Of a DNA stretch of 64,000 nt, positions 51,099 to 59,607 are shown piece by piece. The notes under the pieces were generated by a model. It saw only the letters and a program-made list of their open reading frames with translations. It was not told the origin of the DNA and did not search any database. Position numbers and translations under genes: made by a program. The stretch comes from Candidatus Methanomethylophilaceae archaeon. Lineage in GTDB: Archaea > Thermoplasmatota > Thermoplasmata > Methanomassiliicoccales > Methanomethylophilaceae. Where the stretch lies: contig JAFYAH010000049.1 of the NCBI GenBank assembly GCA_017540825.1, positions 62,001-126,000 on the forward strand, read 5' to 3'. Position 1 is the stretch's first letter. Each line of letters begins with the position of its first letter.

Positions 51099-54000
51099 CC
51101 TCAGAGAGCATCTCAAGGTCGCCCTGGACCCTTCCCTCCTGATCTCCGCCGCGGACACCGCCCCCTGCCGCATATTCATCGAAGCCTCCTCGGAGGACGG
51201 CGAGGCCGTTTCCGAGTTCTGCGACACCGAGGTGCTCCCGTTCGAGTTCTGGCCAGGGTTCGAGTACCCGGACCTCGTAGCCTCGTTCGTCACCCCCAAC
51301 GCCGAGTGCCTGGCCGAGATAAGGTCCTCCGCCTCCGACGTCCTCAGGGAATGGGGCATGGACCCCTCCCTGGAAGGATACCAGGGAGACAGGAACCGCG
51401 TATCCGCCATGGCGGCAGCGGCCTTCGTGGCGATCCAGAGGATGAACGTGAACTACGTGGTCCCTCCGGCGGGGTTCGAGACCTCCGGCCAGAGGATAAG
51501 GCTGGCGGACACCGTGACCTCGTCGAAGGAGGGCACATGCATAGACATGGCGGTCCTCTACTGCTCCGTGCTGGAGTCGATGGGACTCAACACGTTCGTG
51601 TTCCTGGCGAAAGGCCATGCCTTCGCAGGGTTCTGGCTGGTTGACGAGCACATGGCGGACACCGTGTCCGTGGACAGCTCCGCGATCACCCGCCTGGTCC
51701 GCAACAGAGACGCCTGCGCGGTCGAGTGCACGCTCATGTGCGCCCCGGGAAGGGAGACCTTCGACGAGGCCTGCAGGAAGGCCCTCGAGAGGCTGGACGA
51801 CACCGACTCCTTCATCTGCGCGGTGGACGTCAGAAAGGCCCGCAACACCATCGCGCCCCTTCCGACCAGGCGCTTCGAGAACGGAGTCTGGGTCGCCGAC
51901 AGGGACGAGGATACGCACAGGGCGGCCGCCCCGAAGTCCGTGGGCGAGGTCTACGAGGAGGCCGAGGAGAGGCCGCTCACCCGCGTGGACATGTGGAAGC
52001 GCGACCTCCTGGACATCTCCAGCAGGAACCCGCTCGTCAACATGAAGGTCGGCGCGAAGGCTGTCCCTCTTCTTGTCTCTGATACGTCCCTGTTCGAAGA
52101 CCTGTTCTACAACGGCGAGCAGCTGCTGATCATGCCCAAGCCCCAGGACTGGGACGGGGCCAAGACCTACGCCGAGAGGCCGTTCGAGACCGAAGCCTAC
52201 GTAGGGAACTACGCCAGGTCCTGCGCCGAGGAGATCGGCAGGGGATGGGTCAGGACCCCCCTAACAGAGGCGGAGACTCTGTCCTCGGTGAAGTCCATCT
52301 ACCGCCTGTACAGGAAGGAGATGGAGGAGAGCGGCTGCAACTCCCTGTTCGTTACCGTGGGGGTGCTCAGATGGTTCGAGGAGAGGGGCGACAGGATCCC
52401 TCGCTACTCGCCCCTGATACTGATCCCGGCGGAGCTGGTGAAGAAGCAGAAGGGCTACGCCGTCGTGAGGTACGACGAGGAGGCGGTGTTCAACGTCACG
52501 CTGGCCGAGAAGCTTCGCCAGGAGCGCGAGATCACGATAACCGGCATAGACCCCCTCCCCCTGGACGAGAACGGCGTCAACGTGGACCGCGTGTCCCAGA
52601 ACGTCCGCAGATGCATCGAGGGGCAGGAAGGATGGGAGGTCCTGGACGGGGCCGCCCTCGGGGTGTTCTCCTTCAGCCAGTACGCGATGTGGAAGGACAT
52701 CGACAAGAACATGGACAGGCTGAGAGAGAACCCCGTGGTGGACGCTCTGGTGTCCGGAGGGATATACCGCGCCGACCCTGCGCTGAGCGCCGACGCCGAC
52801 CCCTACCAGCTCTGCCTGTGCGTGGCCGCTGACGGCTCCCAGATCAAAGCTGTCAGAGCCTCCGGGGAGGGGAAGACTTTCGTCATGCACGGGCCGCCGG
52901 GAACGGGCAAGTCGCAGACGATCACCAACATCATATCCAACGCGATGTACCAGGGCAAGACGGTCCTGTTCGTCGCCGAGAAGAGGGCCGCCCTCGAGGT
53001 GGTCCAGAAGAGGATGGACAAGATAGGCGTCGGGAACCACTGCCTGGAGCTGCACTCCGACAAGACCGAGAAGACGAAGGTCCTGGAGCAGCTGAAGAGG
53101 GCCATGGAGCCCTGCAAGGAGTGCGACACGTCGAAGCTGGACGAGACCCTCGCCAAGCTGGACGGGATGAGGTCCAAGCTGGACTCGTACGTCTCCGACC
53201 TCCATAAGAGGCGCGAATGGGGCTTCAGCGCCTACGAGTGCATATCCCGCTACGAGGCCTACGACGTGAAGGGCGCGAAGGACCTGAAGGTCTCCCCCAG
53301 CACCGCCGTCAGGATGCGCCCGGAGACCATAGGAAACCTGGAGGACGACATCCTGAAGGCCCACCAGGCCTACGGAATCGCCAGCAGCATGTGCGACACC
53401 GGCCAGCTGGAATCCATACACGTCGACTTCCCCACGGCCTCCCTGCAGTACGACATCGAAGAGGCCATGGACGAGGCGATCGCCGCCGCGGACGAGGTGG
53501 AGGCCCTGGGCGCCAGGATCTCCGGCCTGGGGCTGCCTCAGGACGCGGAAGCCGCGAACAGGATGGTCGAAGCCGTCCTTGCGGCCGACCCGGAGATGGC
53601 CTCCGACCCCAGCCTGAGGACGATCCCCGACGTCGTGCCCAGGGCCATCGAGCTGATGGACGACGTCTTCCCGGCGTTCTCGTCCTGGGACGCCCGCGAG
53701 GTCCGCCCCGACCAGGCGTCGAGGATGCTGAAGGCCTCCGAGGACCTGGAGAGGCTCCTGGCCATGATCATGGAGCGCGGATGGCTCCCGAAGGACTGCG
53801 CGTCCCATGCGGCTGCCAGGGAGGTTTCCGGATTCTGCTCCAAGATCCTGTCCATGCGCTCGGACATGTACAAGATAGAGACGAAATGGAGGCCGGACGT
53901 CTACGACTTCAACGGCAGATACGACGTCCGCAGGAACTGGCACGACGCCAACGGGAAGATGCTCTTCAAAGGGGGAGCGAAGAAGAAGTTCATGGCCGAC

Positions 54001-56856
54001 GTCTCCGTGGTCCTCCGCGACTCCGGCACGGACTTCGACAGCCTGTCTGGAACGGTCGAGCTCATAGCCAAGGTGTCCGGGGACTTCAGGGCCCTCTCCT
54101 CTGTCCCGAGGTCCATCGGATCCAGGTCCAACGAGACCGGTTCGGAGAGGAGCAGGCTGGAGGACGTCCTCCGCCGCGCGTCGGCCACGCTGTCGTCCGC
54201 GGAAGCAGCCGGGCTGCCCCCTGAGGAGCTCGCCAGGCTCCGCGAGGCCATCGGCACCTCCATGGAGAGCATAGAGCTTTACAAGGCGGCCTCCGAGAGA
54301 TGGACCGCCGCCCGCGACAGGCTGGCCTCCGTCATGAAGACCGACGCGGAGATCTCCACCCCTGCGGGATGCAAGGCGTACTGCGAGTCGGTCCGCCCGC
54401 ACCTGGGAGGCGTGTTCGACTGGGCGAACTGGAACTACTACGCCGCCAAGCTCTCCGAAGAGGGCCTGAGCTCGTCCTGCGAGGCCATAAGGTCCGGGAT
54501 GGAGGCGGAGGACGTCGTCAACTCCACCTACAGGTCGATCTACAAGACCATGATCAACATCTGCAGGCAGGAGTCGGAGTCGCTGCGCATGTTCAACGCG
54601 TCGACGTTCGAAGGGCTCATCGAGAAGTTCAAGAAGCTCGACTCCTCCTACACCGAGATCAACAAGAGCATCCTGAAGTACAGGCTCTACAAGAACATAC
54701 CCCGCAACATGGACAGCTCGGTCCCCGACTCGGAGGCCGGGAAGCTGTACAAGGCCGTCAGCGGTACCCGCATGAAGAAGTCCATCAGGACCCTTCTGGG
54801 GGAGATACCGCACATGCTGCCCAAGCTCTGCCCGTGCCTCCTGATGAGCCCCCAGTCCGTCGCGCAGTACATAACCATGGACTATCCCAAGTTCGACCTG
54901 GTCGTCTTCGACGAGTCGTCCCAGATAACGACCAGCAAGGCCATCGGGTCCCTGGGCAGGGCGAAGGCGGCGATCATAGCAGGCGACAGGGAGCAGCTCC
55001 CGCCCACAAGGTTCTTCCAGAAGAAGATAGAGGCGGAGGAGGGCGAGGAGGACATAGAGGACATGGAGAGCTTCCTCGAGGACTGCCTGGCCCTGAACAT
55101 GCCGCAGACATATCTGGAATGGCACTACCGCAGCCAGCACGAGAGCCTGATCGCGTTCAGCAACAAGATGTTCTACGACAGCAAGATGCTCACCTTCCCT
55201 TCGCCGAACGACCAGGAGACCCGGGTCGGCATGCGGTTCGTGGAGAACGGGGTGTACGAGAAGGGGAAGCGCTACAACGCCATAGAGGCGGCGGCCGTCG
55301 TCGACGAGGTCTACAGGCGCGTGATGGACAGGAAGTACGCCGGCGAGAGCATAGGGATCGTCGCTTTCAGCATCAGCCAGCAGAACTGCATAGAGGACGC
55401 GATGGACGATATGGCCGCGAAGCACCCCAAGTTCTACCAGAGGCTGAGCACGATGTCCGAGGAGATGTTCATAAAGAACCTCGAGACCGTCCAAGGGGAC
55501 GAGAGGGACGTCATCCTGTTCTCCATCGGATACGGGCCCGGAAGGGACGGCACCGTCGCCCAGTCCTTCGGCCCGATAAACCGTCCCGGCGGAGGGCGCA
55601 GGCTCAACGTTGCCGTCTCCCGCGCCAGGTACGAGATGCTCGTGTTCTCGTCCATGAGGTACACGGACGTCAAGCTCACGCCCACGTCCAGCACCGGGGT
55701 CCGCAGCATGAAGGAGTTCCTCAGGTTCGCCGAGAACAACGGGCGCTTCGGGGACCAGGACCGCACCAGGCCTTCGGAAGGGATGTCCTCCATCATCGAG
55801 GACATCGCAGCGTCCTTGAAGACCATCGGCTACTCGTCGCACTTCGGGATAGGCAACTCGGGATTCAAGATCGACCTGACCGTCCTGGACCCTGACGACC
55901 CCGAGAAATACATATTGGGGATCCTGAACGACGGAGACTCCTACAGAGCCTCGGACAACACCAGGGACAGGGAGTTCGCGAGGGCGGACGTCCTCCTCAG
56001 GCTAGGATGGAACATAATGCACGTCTGGTCCGTGGACTGGTACTTCAGCAAGAAGCTGACGCTCAAGAAGATCGCGGACAGGATAGCGGACATCAGAGCC
56101 AAGCGCCTGGAGGCGGCGGAGAAGGCGGAAGAAGAGGAGCCAGAGGAGGTCGTCTCTGATGTCCCTGATGAGATCTCTGATCCTGTCTCTGATGAGGCCC
56201 CTGACGCTCCTGCCGAAGAGCCAGAAGAAGGGGCTCCCGTGGACACTGGCACAGAGCCGGCGGAAGCAGAGCCCGAGCCCAGAAGAATCCCGTACTTCCC
56301 TCCGGATCTGCCGGCTTTCAACGTATCCGCAGACGCAGCGATATTCGACAGGATGACCGTAACTGGGATCGCAGGCAGGATAATCAGCCTGGAGTCGCCG
56401 GTCAACGAGGAGCAGCTCCTGAGCCTGTACAGGAAGAGCGCCGGGATCAAGCGCCTGATGGAACAGAAGAGGAACGTGCTCGTAGGAAACCTGCGCACAG
56501 CGTTCAGCCCGGAGATGCGCGACGAGTTCGTCACATACTGGGCAGAGGGGTCGGACAGGAGCATCCGCACATATCGCGTCGCCGAGACTGCGGCCAACTC
56601 CAGGGACATCACCTGCGTGCCGCTGATCGAGATCCTGAACGCCTGCGTCGACGTGGCCGAGGCCTCGGTCTCGATCCCGAAGGACGCCTGCGTCACGGCT
56701 GTAGGAAAAGCTTTGGGTTACAAGCGCGCGGGAGCCAACGTCCTCGCTCTGGTCGGAAGAGCCCTGGACATCGCCATAGAGGACGGCCTTGTCAAGGAAT
56801 CCGGCGGGAACATAATGGCGGAGCGAGCCGCCGGATCAGATGCCACTATAGTCTAA
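50902..56856 (+). CDS. Giant transglutaminase-like / DUF4011 / SF1 helicase / Vsr-like nuclease / DUF3320 protein
   Basis: The 1984-residue protein has, in order: a beta-rich N-terminal domain; a transglutaminase-like domain with Cys213 (SKEGTCIDMAVLYCSV) and His239 (AKGHAFAGFW); DUF4011 at about 362 (MWKRDLLDISSRNPLVNM); and a superfamily 1 helicase with Walker A at about 664 (HGPPGTGKSQTITNI), Walker B at about 1337 (LVVFDESSQITTSKA), QLPPT, and motif VI at about 1571 (NVAVSRARYEMLVFSS). A Vsr/MTES_1575-type endonuclease-like region follows at about 1630-1720 (FKIDLTVLDPDDPEKYILGI, DREFARADVLLRLGWNIMHV, WSVDWY). An acidic linker leads to a DUF3320 domain at about 1790-1984. DUF4011-helicase-Vsr proteins have been reported as single-protein anti-phage systems. 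Walker motifs and the nuclease Asp residues appear intact. A PLD nuclease gene overlaps its start. Confidence 0.85.
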   Translation: MKMKLELEVSRIGYVLYRNGMNPVLTATAEAGEDVKSIEFTLRSEPPFVTAPPFKADGIAGGTKLDLREHLKVALDPSLLISAADTAPCRIFIEASSEDGEAVSEFCDTEVLPFEFWPGFEYPDLVASFVTPNAECLAEIRSSASDVLREWGMDPSLEGYQGDRNRVSAMAAAAFVAIQRMNVNYVVPPAGFETSGQRIRLADTVTSSKEGTCIDMAVLYCSVLESMGLNTFVFLAKGHAFAGFWLVDEHMADTVSVDSSAITRLVRNRDACAVECTLMCAPGRETFDEACRKALERLDDTDSFICAVDVRKARNTIAPLPTRRFENGVWVADRDEDTHRAAAPKSVGEVYEEAEERPLTRVDMWKRDLLDISSRNPLVNMKVGAKAVPLLVSDTSLFEDLFYNGEQLLIMPKPQDWDGAKTYAERPFETEAYVGNYARSCAEEIGRGWVRTPLTEAETLSSVKSIYRLYRKEMEESGCNSLFVTVGVLRWFEERGDRIPRYSPLILIPAELVKKQKGYAVVRYDEEAVFNVTLAEKLRQEREITITGIDPLPLDENGVNVDRVSQNVRRCIEGQEGWEVLDGAALGVFSFSQYAMWKDIDKNMDRLRENPVVDALVSGGIYRADPALSADADPYQLCLCVAADGSQIKAVRASGEGKTFVMHGPPGTGKSQTITNIISNAMYQGKTVLFVAEKRAALEVVQKRMDKIGVGNHCLELHSDKTEKTKVLEQLKRAMEPCKECDTSKLDETLAKLDGMRSKLDSYVSDLHKRREWGFSAYECISRYEAYDVKGAKDLKVSPSTAVRMRPETIGNLEDDILKAHQAYGIASSMCDTGQLESIHVDFPTASLQYDIEEAMDEAIAAADEVEALGARISGLGLPQDAEAANRMVEAVLAADPEMASDPSLRTIPDVVPRAIELMDDVFPAFSSWDAREVRPDQASRMLKASEDLERLLAMIMERGWLPKDCASHAAAREVSGFCSKILSMRSDMYKIETKWRPDVYDFNGRYDVRRNWHDANGKMLFKGGAKKKFMADVSVVLRDSGTDFDSLSGTVELIAKVSGDFRALSSVPRSIGSRSNETGSERSRLEDVLRRASATLSSAEAAGLPPEELARLREAIGTSMESIELYKAASERWTAARDRLASVMKTDAEISTPAGCKAYCESVRPHLGGVFDWANWNYYAAKLSEEGLSSSCEAIRSGMEAEDVVNSTYRSIYKTMINICRQESESLRMFNASTFEGLIEKFKKLDSSYTEINKSILKYRLYKNIPRNMDSSVPDSEAGKLYKAVSGTRMKKSIRTLLGEIPHMLPKLCPCLLMSPQSVAQYITMDYPKFDLVVFDESSQITTSKAIGSLGRAKAAIIAGDREQLPPTRFFQKKIEAEEGEEDIEDMESFLEDCLALNMPQTYLEWHYRSQHESLIAFSNKMFYDSKMLTFPSPNDQETRVGMRFVENGVYEKGKRYNAIEAAAVVDEVYRRVMDRKYAGESIGIVAFSISQQNCIEDAMDDMAAKHPKFYQRLSTMSEEMFIKNLETVQGDERDVILFSIGYGPGRDGTVAQSFGPINRPGGGRRLNVAVSRARYEMLVFSSMRYTDVKLTPTSSTGVRSMKEFLRFAENNGRFGDQDRTRPSEGMSSIIEDIAASLKTIGYSSHFGIGNSGFKIDLTVLDPDDPEKYILGILNDGDSYRASDNTRDREFARADVLLRLGWNIMHVWSVDWYFSKKLTLKKIADRIADIRAKRLEAAEKAEEEEPEEVVSDVPDEISDPVSDEAPDAPAEEPEEGAPVDTGTEPAEAEPEPRRIPYFPPDLPAFNVSADAAIFDRMTVTGIAGRIISLESPVNEEQLLSLYRKSAGIKRLMEQKRNVLVGNLRTAFSPEMRDEFVTYWAEGSDRSIRTYRVAETAANSRDITCVPLIEILNACVDVAEASVSIPKDACVTAVGKALGYKRAGANVLALVGRALDIAIEDGLVKESGGNIMAERAAGSDATIV

Positions 56857-56882
56857 CTTCTTCGACAGACTATAGTGGCATC
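56839..56882. terminator. Perfect 16-base inverted repeat between convergent genes
   Basis: The arms at 56839-56854 and 56867-56882 (cores CACTATAGTCT / AGACTATAGTG) pair perfectly around a 12-base loop. They enclose the helicase stop codon and lie 10 bases from the next gene's stop. The stem is unusually long and not GC-rich for a terminator here, but the position suits a two-way terminator. Confidence 0.6.
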
Positions 56883-56891
56883 ATGCAGCGG

Positions 56892-59594
56892 TCATTCGGT
56901 TCTGGAAAGGAGCTCGTTGAACTCCTCGCCCCACTTGTCTGGGTCGTCTATGTAGGCTTTCTCCATCCATTCTACAGCCTTTTCCAGATCCGTCTGGACG
57001 CCTTTGCCGTCGCGGTACATGCGAGCTATCAGCCCGCAGTAGGACGGCTCGAAGGTATCACTATAGTGTTCGTTGCAGAGGCGCCACGCCTTCTCGTGAA
57101 GGTCGGGATCGTCGGAGTCTATAAGGAACTCGCAGTAGTCGGAATCCCTGACGCCGCCGGAAGCCTCTGAATACCTGTCGAACCATTCCATGGCCTTGGG
57201 GACGTCCTTCTTGACCCCTTTGCCGTCGCGGTACATGGAAGCCAGCATCAGGCAGCTGAACGGGGAGCCGTTCTTCTTATAAAGGCCGGAGCATATCCTG
57301 TGGGCCTCCGCATGGTCCTCCGGGCGGTCCGTGCTCATCAGGAACTCGCAGTACTCCCGAAGATACCTGTTGGGGGCCGCCTTCGCAGCCTTCTGCATGC
57401 AGTCCACCGCCTTGGGCAGGTCCTTATGGACGCCCTTCCCGTAGCGGTATGCGCGCCCTATGAGAGCCAGATACATGTCCGACCCGGTCTTGGCGTAGCG
57501 CTCCTCCGCGATGTCCAGCGCCTCCCTCTCCAGGTCCGGGTCCCCGGAGGACTGGAGCATGCGGCAGAACTCGTAGGACAGCTGAGAAGGCCTCTCCTTG
57601 ACGGCCTTCCTCATCCATCTGGCGGCCTCGACCATGTCCTTGGGAACGCCCTTGCCGTCGCGGTACATGCCGGACATCATCATCCACAGGTCGGGGTTCC
57701 CTCCCTTCTTGCACATCTTAGCGCAGATCTCGGCCGCCTTCTTGTGGTCCGAGGGATTGTCGGAGTCGGACAGCAGCCTGCAGTATCCCGCCTCGTAGGA
57801 GGGGTCCAGCGCGGTCGCCCTGCCCATCCATCTCATGGCCTCGGCCTGGTCGGCCTCCGTCCCCTTCCCTTCGTGGTACATGGTCGACAGCATGGCGCAC
57901 AGCTTGGGGGTCTCCCTCTTGGCTATCTGCGCCTTGCAGAACGCGACGGCCTCGGCGCGCCTCTCCGGGTCCTCGGAGTCCATGAGCATGGCGCAGTAGT
58001 CGGCCGCATAGCGCTGGGGATTGAGCTCGGCGGCGTCCCTCATCCACATGATGGCGGCTTCGGGGTCCTTCTCGACGCCCCTCCCCTCGGAAAGCATCTT
58101 GGACATGCGGGCCATGGCGTACGGCCGGCGGATGTTGGCCTCCGGGAGGATCGCGTCCATGAGCTCGTCGTCGGAGTCCTTCGTCCTCCACAGAACGTCG
58201 AACAGCCTCACCCCGGAGTTCACGAAGCCGTCGGCGACCTCCTGCCTGTAGTGGTCGGCGACCATGTGGAGGCAGGCCGCCTCCTCCTCGCGGCTCTTCT
58301 CGACCCCTCTGCCCGCGGCGTACGCGTCGGCCAGGCGGTATGCGGCGTGGAAGTCGGTGTCCCTGTACGGCATTATGAGGCTGACGGCCTTGGCGTCGGA
58401 AGCGGGATCCCCCTTCTCCCAGAGGACGTCGAAGCGGTCGATGAGGTCGGCGACCTTCTCCACGCTCCTGAGCTCCTTGTCGCGGTTCTCGTGGAACGCG
58501 TCGTATATGGGGGAGAACATCCTCTCCTCCCTGTTGGCCCTCAGGTACCAGAGGTAGCGCCTGCGGTGCTCCCTGTAGAACCCCACGTCGTAGACCTCCG
58601 AGAAGGCGTCGAGCTTCCCCAGGGCGTCCAGCGCCAGGAGGTTCCTCGAGCACTTGTCACAGCGCGAGCAGTTGTCCGCCGAGTACATGCAGGAGTGGAG
58701 GTGCCTCTGGGCGATCGGGTACCTGGATATGTCCGCGATCTTCTCCATCCTTGAAAGGGCGCTCCCCTCCGTCAGTATCTCCATGCCGGAGGTGCTCAGG
58801 CACGAGAACAGGAACCCCTCGTAGTCGGAGGACCCCCTGGACAGGAAGTGCTTGAAGGACCAGCCCGTGGCGCCCTCGTTCCCTCCGGAGGCGTAGTAGT
58901 AGCACCTCCAGAGCTTCCTGAGGCACAGGACGGTGAAGGCGGAGGTGAAGTCGTGCGTGAACAGATGATTCTGGGTGAACACCTTGCTGATGTTGCAGTC
59001 CGTCTCGATGAGCGGAAGGCCCGCCTCCTCGGCGACCTCCCTGGCGCGCTGGTAGACCTTGGCCTTCATGCTCTCCGAGGGGTCCGCGGTGAAGGTGGTG
59101 TCGAAGGAGCCGGTGTTGTTGACGCAGAGGTGGGTCAGCCTGAACCTGTAGATCGGATGGTCCGCGTACTTCTGCAGCACGTGCATCGCGTCGACCCCGC
59201 AGGACATCCCGGTCCCGACCCCGGTGCCCTTCGGGAGGGGCGGCAGGAGCTTCGCGCTGATGCGGACGTCGTGGCCGCCGTTCCTTACCAGGTGCGGCAG
59301 AAGCCTCTCGACGATGTTATGGTACAGGTCCTCGGACATGGGCACGTCCGACCTTATGTCGTATCCCCTGTAGAGCGCATACCACAGCAGGAGCACCACG
59401 AAGGCGTCCGATCTCTCCGTCACCAGGTACAGCGAGTACGCCGCAGGGACCTCGAAGAACACCTCCTTGCTCTCGGTGGTGGGGATCCCTCCCACCGGGA
59501 CCGTCTCGTCGATCCCGCAAACTATCCTGGACCTCTCCTCTCCGTCCTCCTGACGGATCCATTTGATGTGAAGACTCTTCAACTCTTCCGACAT
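56892..59594 (-). CDS. QueC-like PP-loop ATPase / Sel1-repeat fusion (copy 1)
   Basis: The 900-residue protein has an N-terminal N-type ATP-pyrophosphatase-like domain (about residues 60-330) with the PP-loop GTGMSCGVDAMHVL at about 130 and a cysteine cluster NCSRCDKCSRNLLALD at about 315. It recalls 7-cyano-7-deazaguanine synthase (QueC), where such cysteines bind zinc. The usual SGGxDS loop is altered to SCGVDA. From about residue 420 to the end there are about 12 Sel1 repeats with YRDGKGV or similar (YRDGKGVPKDMVEAARWM, YRDGKGVQTDLEKAVEWM). There is no signal peptide. It follows its paralogue by 13 bases, so the two probably act together. The target substrate is unknown; adenylation of a carboxyl, carbonyl or amide group is inferred. 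Confidence 0.8.
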   Translation of the reverse strand: MSEELKSLHIKWIRQEDGEERSRIVCGIDETVPVGGIPTTESKEVFFEVPAAYSLYLVTERSDAFVVLLLWYALYRGYDIRSDVPMSEDLYHNIVERLLPHLVRNGGHDVRISAKLLPPLPKGTGVGTGMSCGVDAMHVLQKYADHPIYRFRLTHLCVNNTGSFDTTFTADPSESMKAKVYQRAREVAEEAGLPLIETDCNISKVFTQNHLFTHDFTSAFTVLCLRKLWRCYYYASGGNEGATGWSFKHFLSRGSSDYEGFLFSCLSTSGMEILTEGSALSRMEKIADISRYPIAQRHLHSCMYSADNCSRCDKCSRNLLALDALGKLDAFSEVYDVGFYREHRRRYLWYLRANREERMFSPIYDAFHENRDKELRSVEKVADLIDRFDVLWEKGDPASDAKAVSLIMPYRDTDFHAAYRLADAYAAGRGVEKSREEEAACLHMVADHYRQEVADGFVNSGVRLFDVLWRTKDSDDELMDAILPEANIRRPYAMARMSKMLSEGRGVEKDPEAAIMWMRDAAELNPQRYAADYCAMLMDSEDPERRAEAVAFCKAQIAKRETPKLCAMLSTMYHEGKGTEADQAEAMRWMGRATALDPSYEAGYCRLLSDSDNPSDHKKAAEICAKMCKKGGNPDLWMMMSGMYRDGKGVPKDMVEAARWMRKAVKERPSQLSYEFCRMLQSSGDPDLEREALDIAEERYAKTGSDMYLALIGRAYRYGKGVHKDLPKAVDCMQKAAKAAPNRYLREYCEFLMSTDRPEDHAEAHRICSGLYKKNGSPFSCLMLASMYRDGKGVKKDVPKAMEWFDRYSEASGGVRDSDYCEFLIDSDDPDLHEKAWRLCNEHYSDTFEPSYCGLIARMYRDGKGVQTDLEKAVEWMEKAYIDDPDKWGEEFNELLSRTE

Positions 59595-59607
59595 GGCGCC
59601 ACCTTCC

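Noticed and set aside
52261-55842. A 1193-codon minus-strand frame inside the helicase region
   Set aside because: The plus strand carries clear helicase motifs; the minus-strand translation has none.
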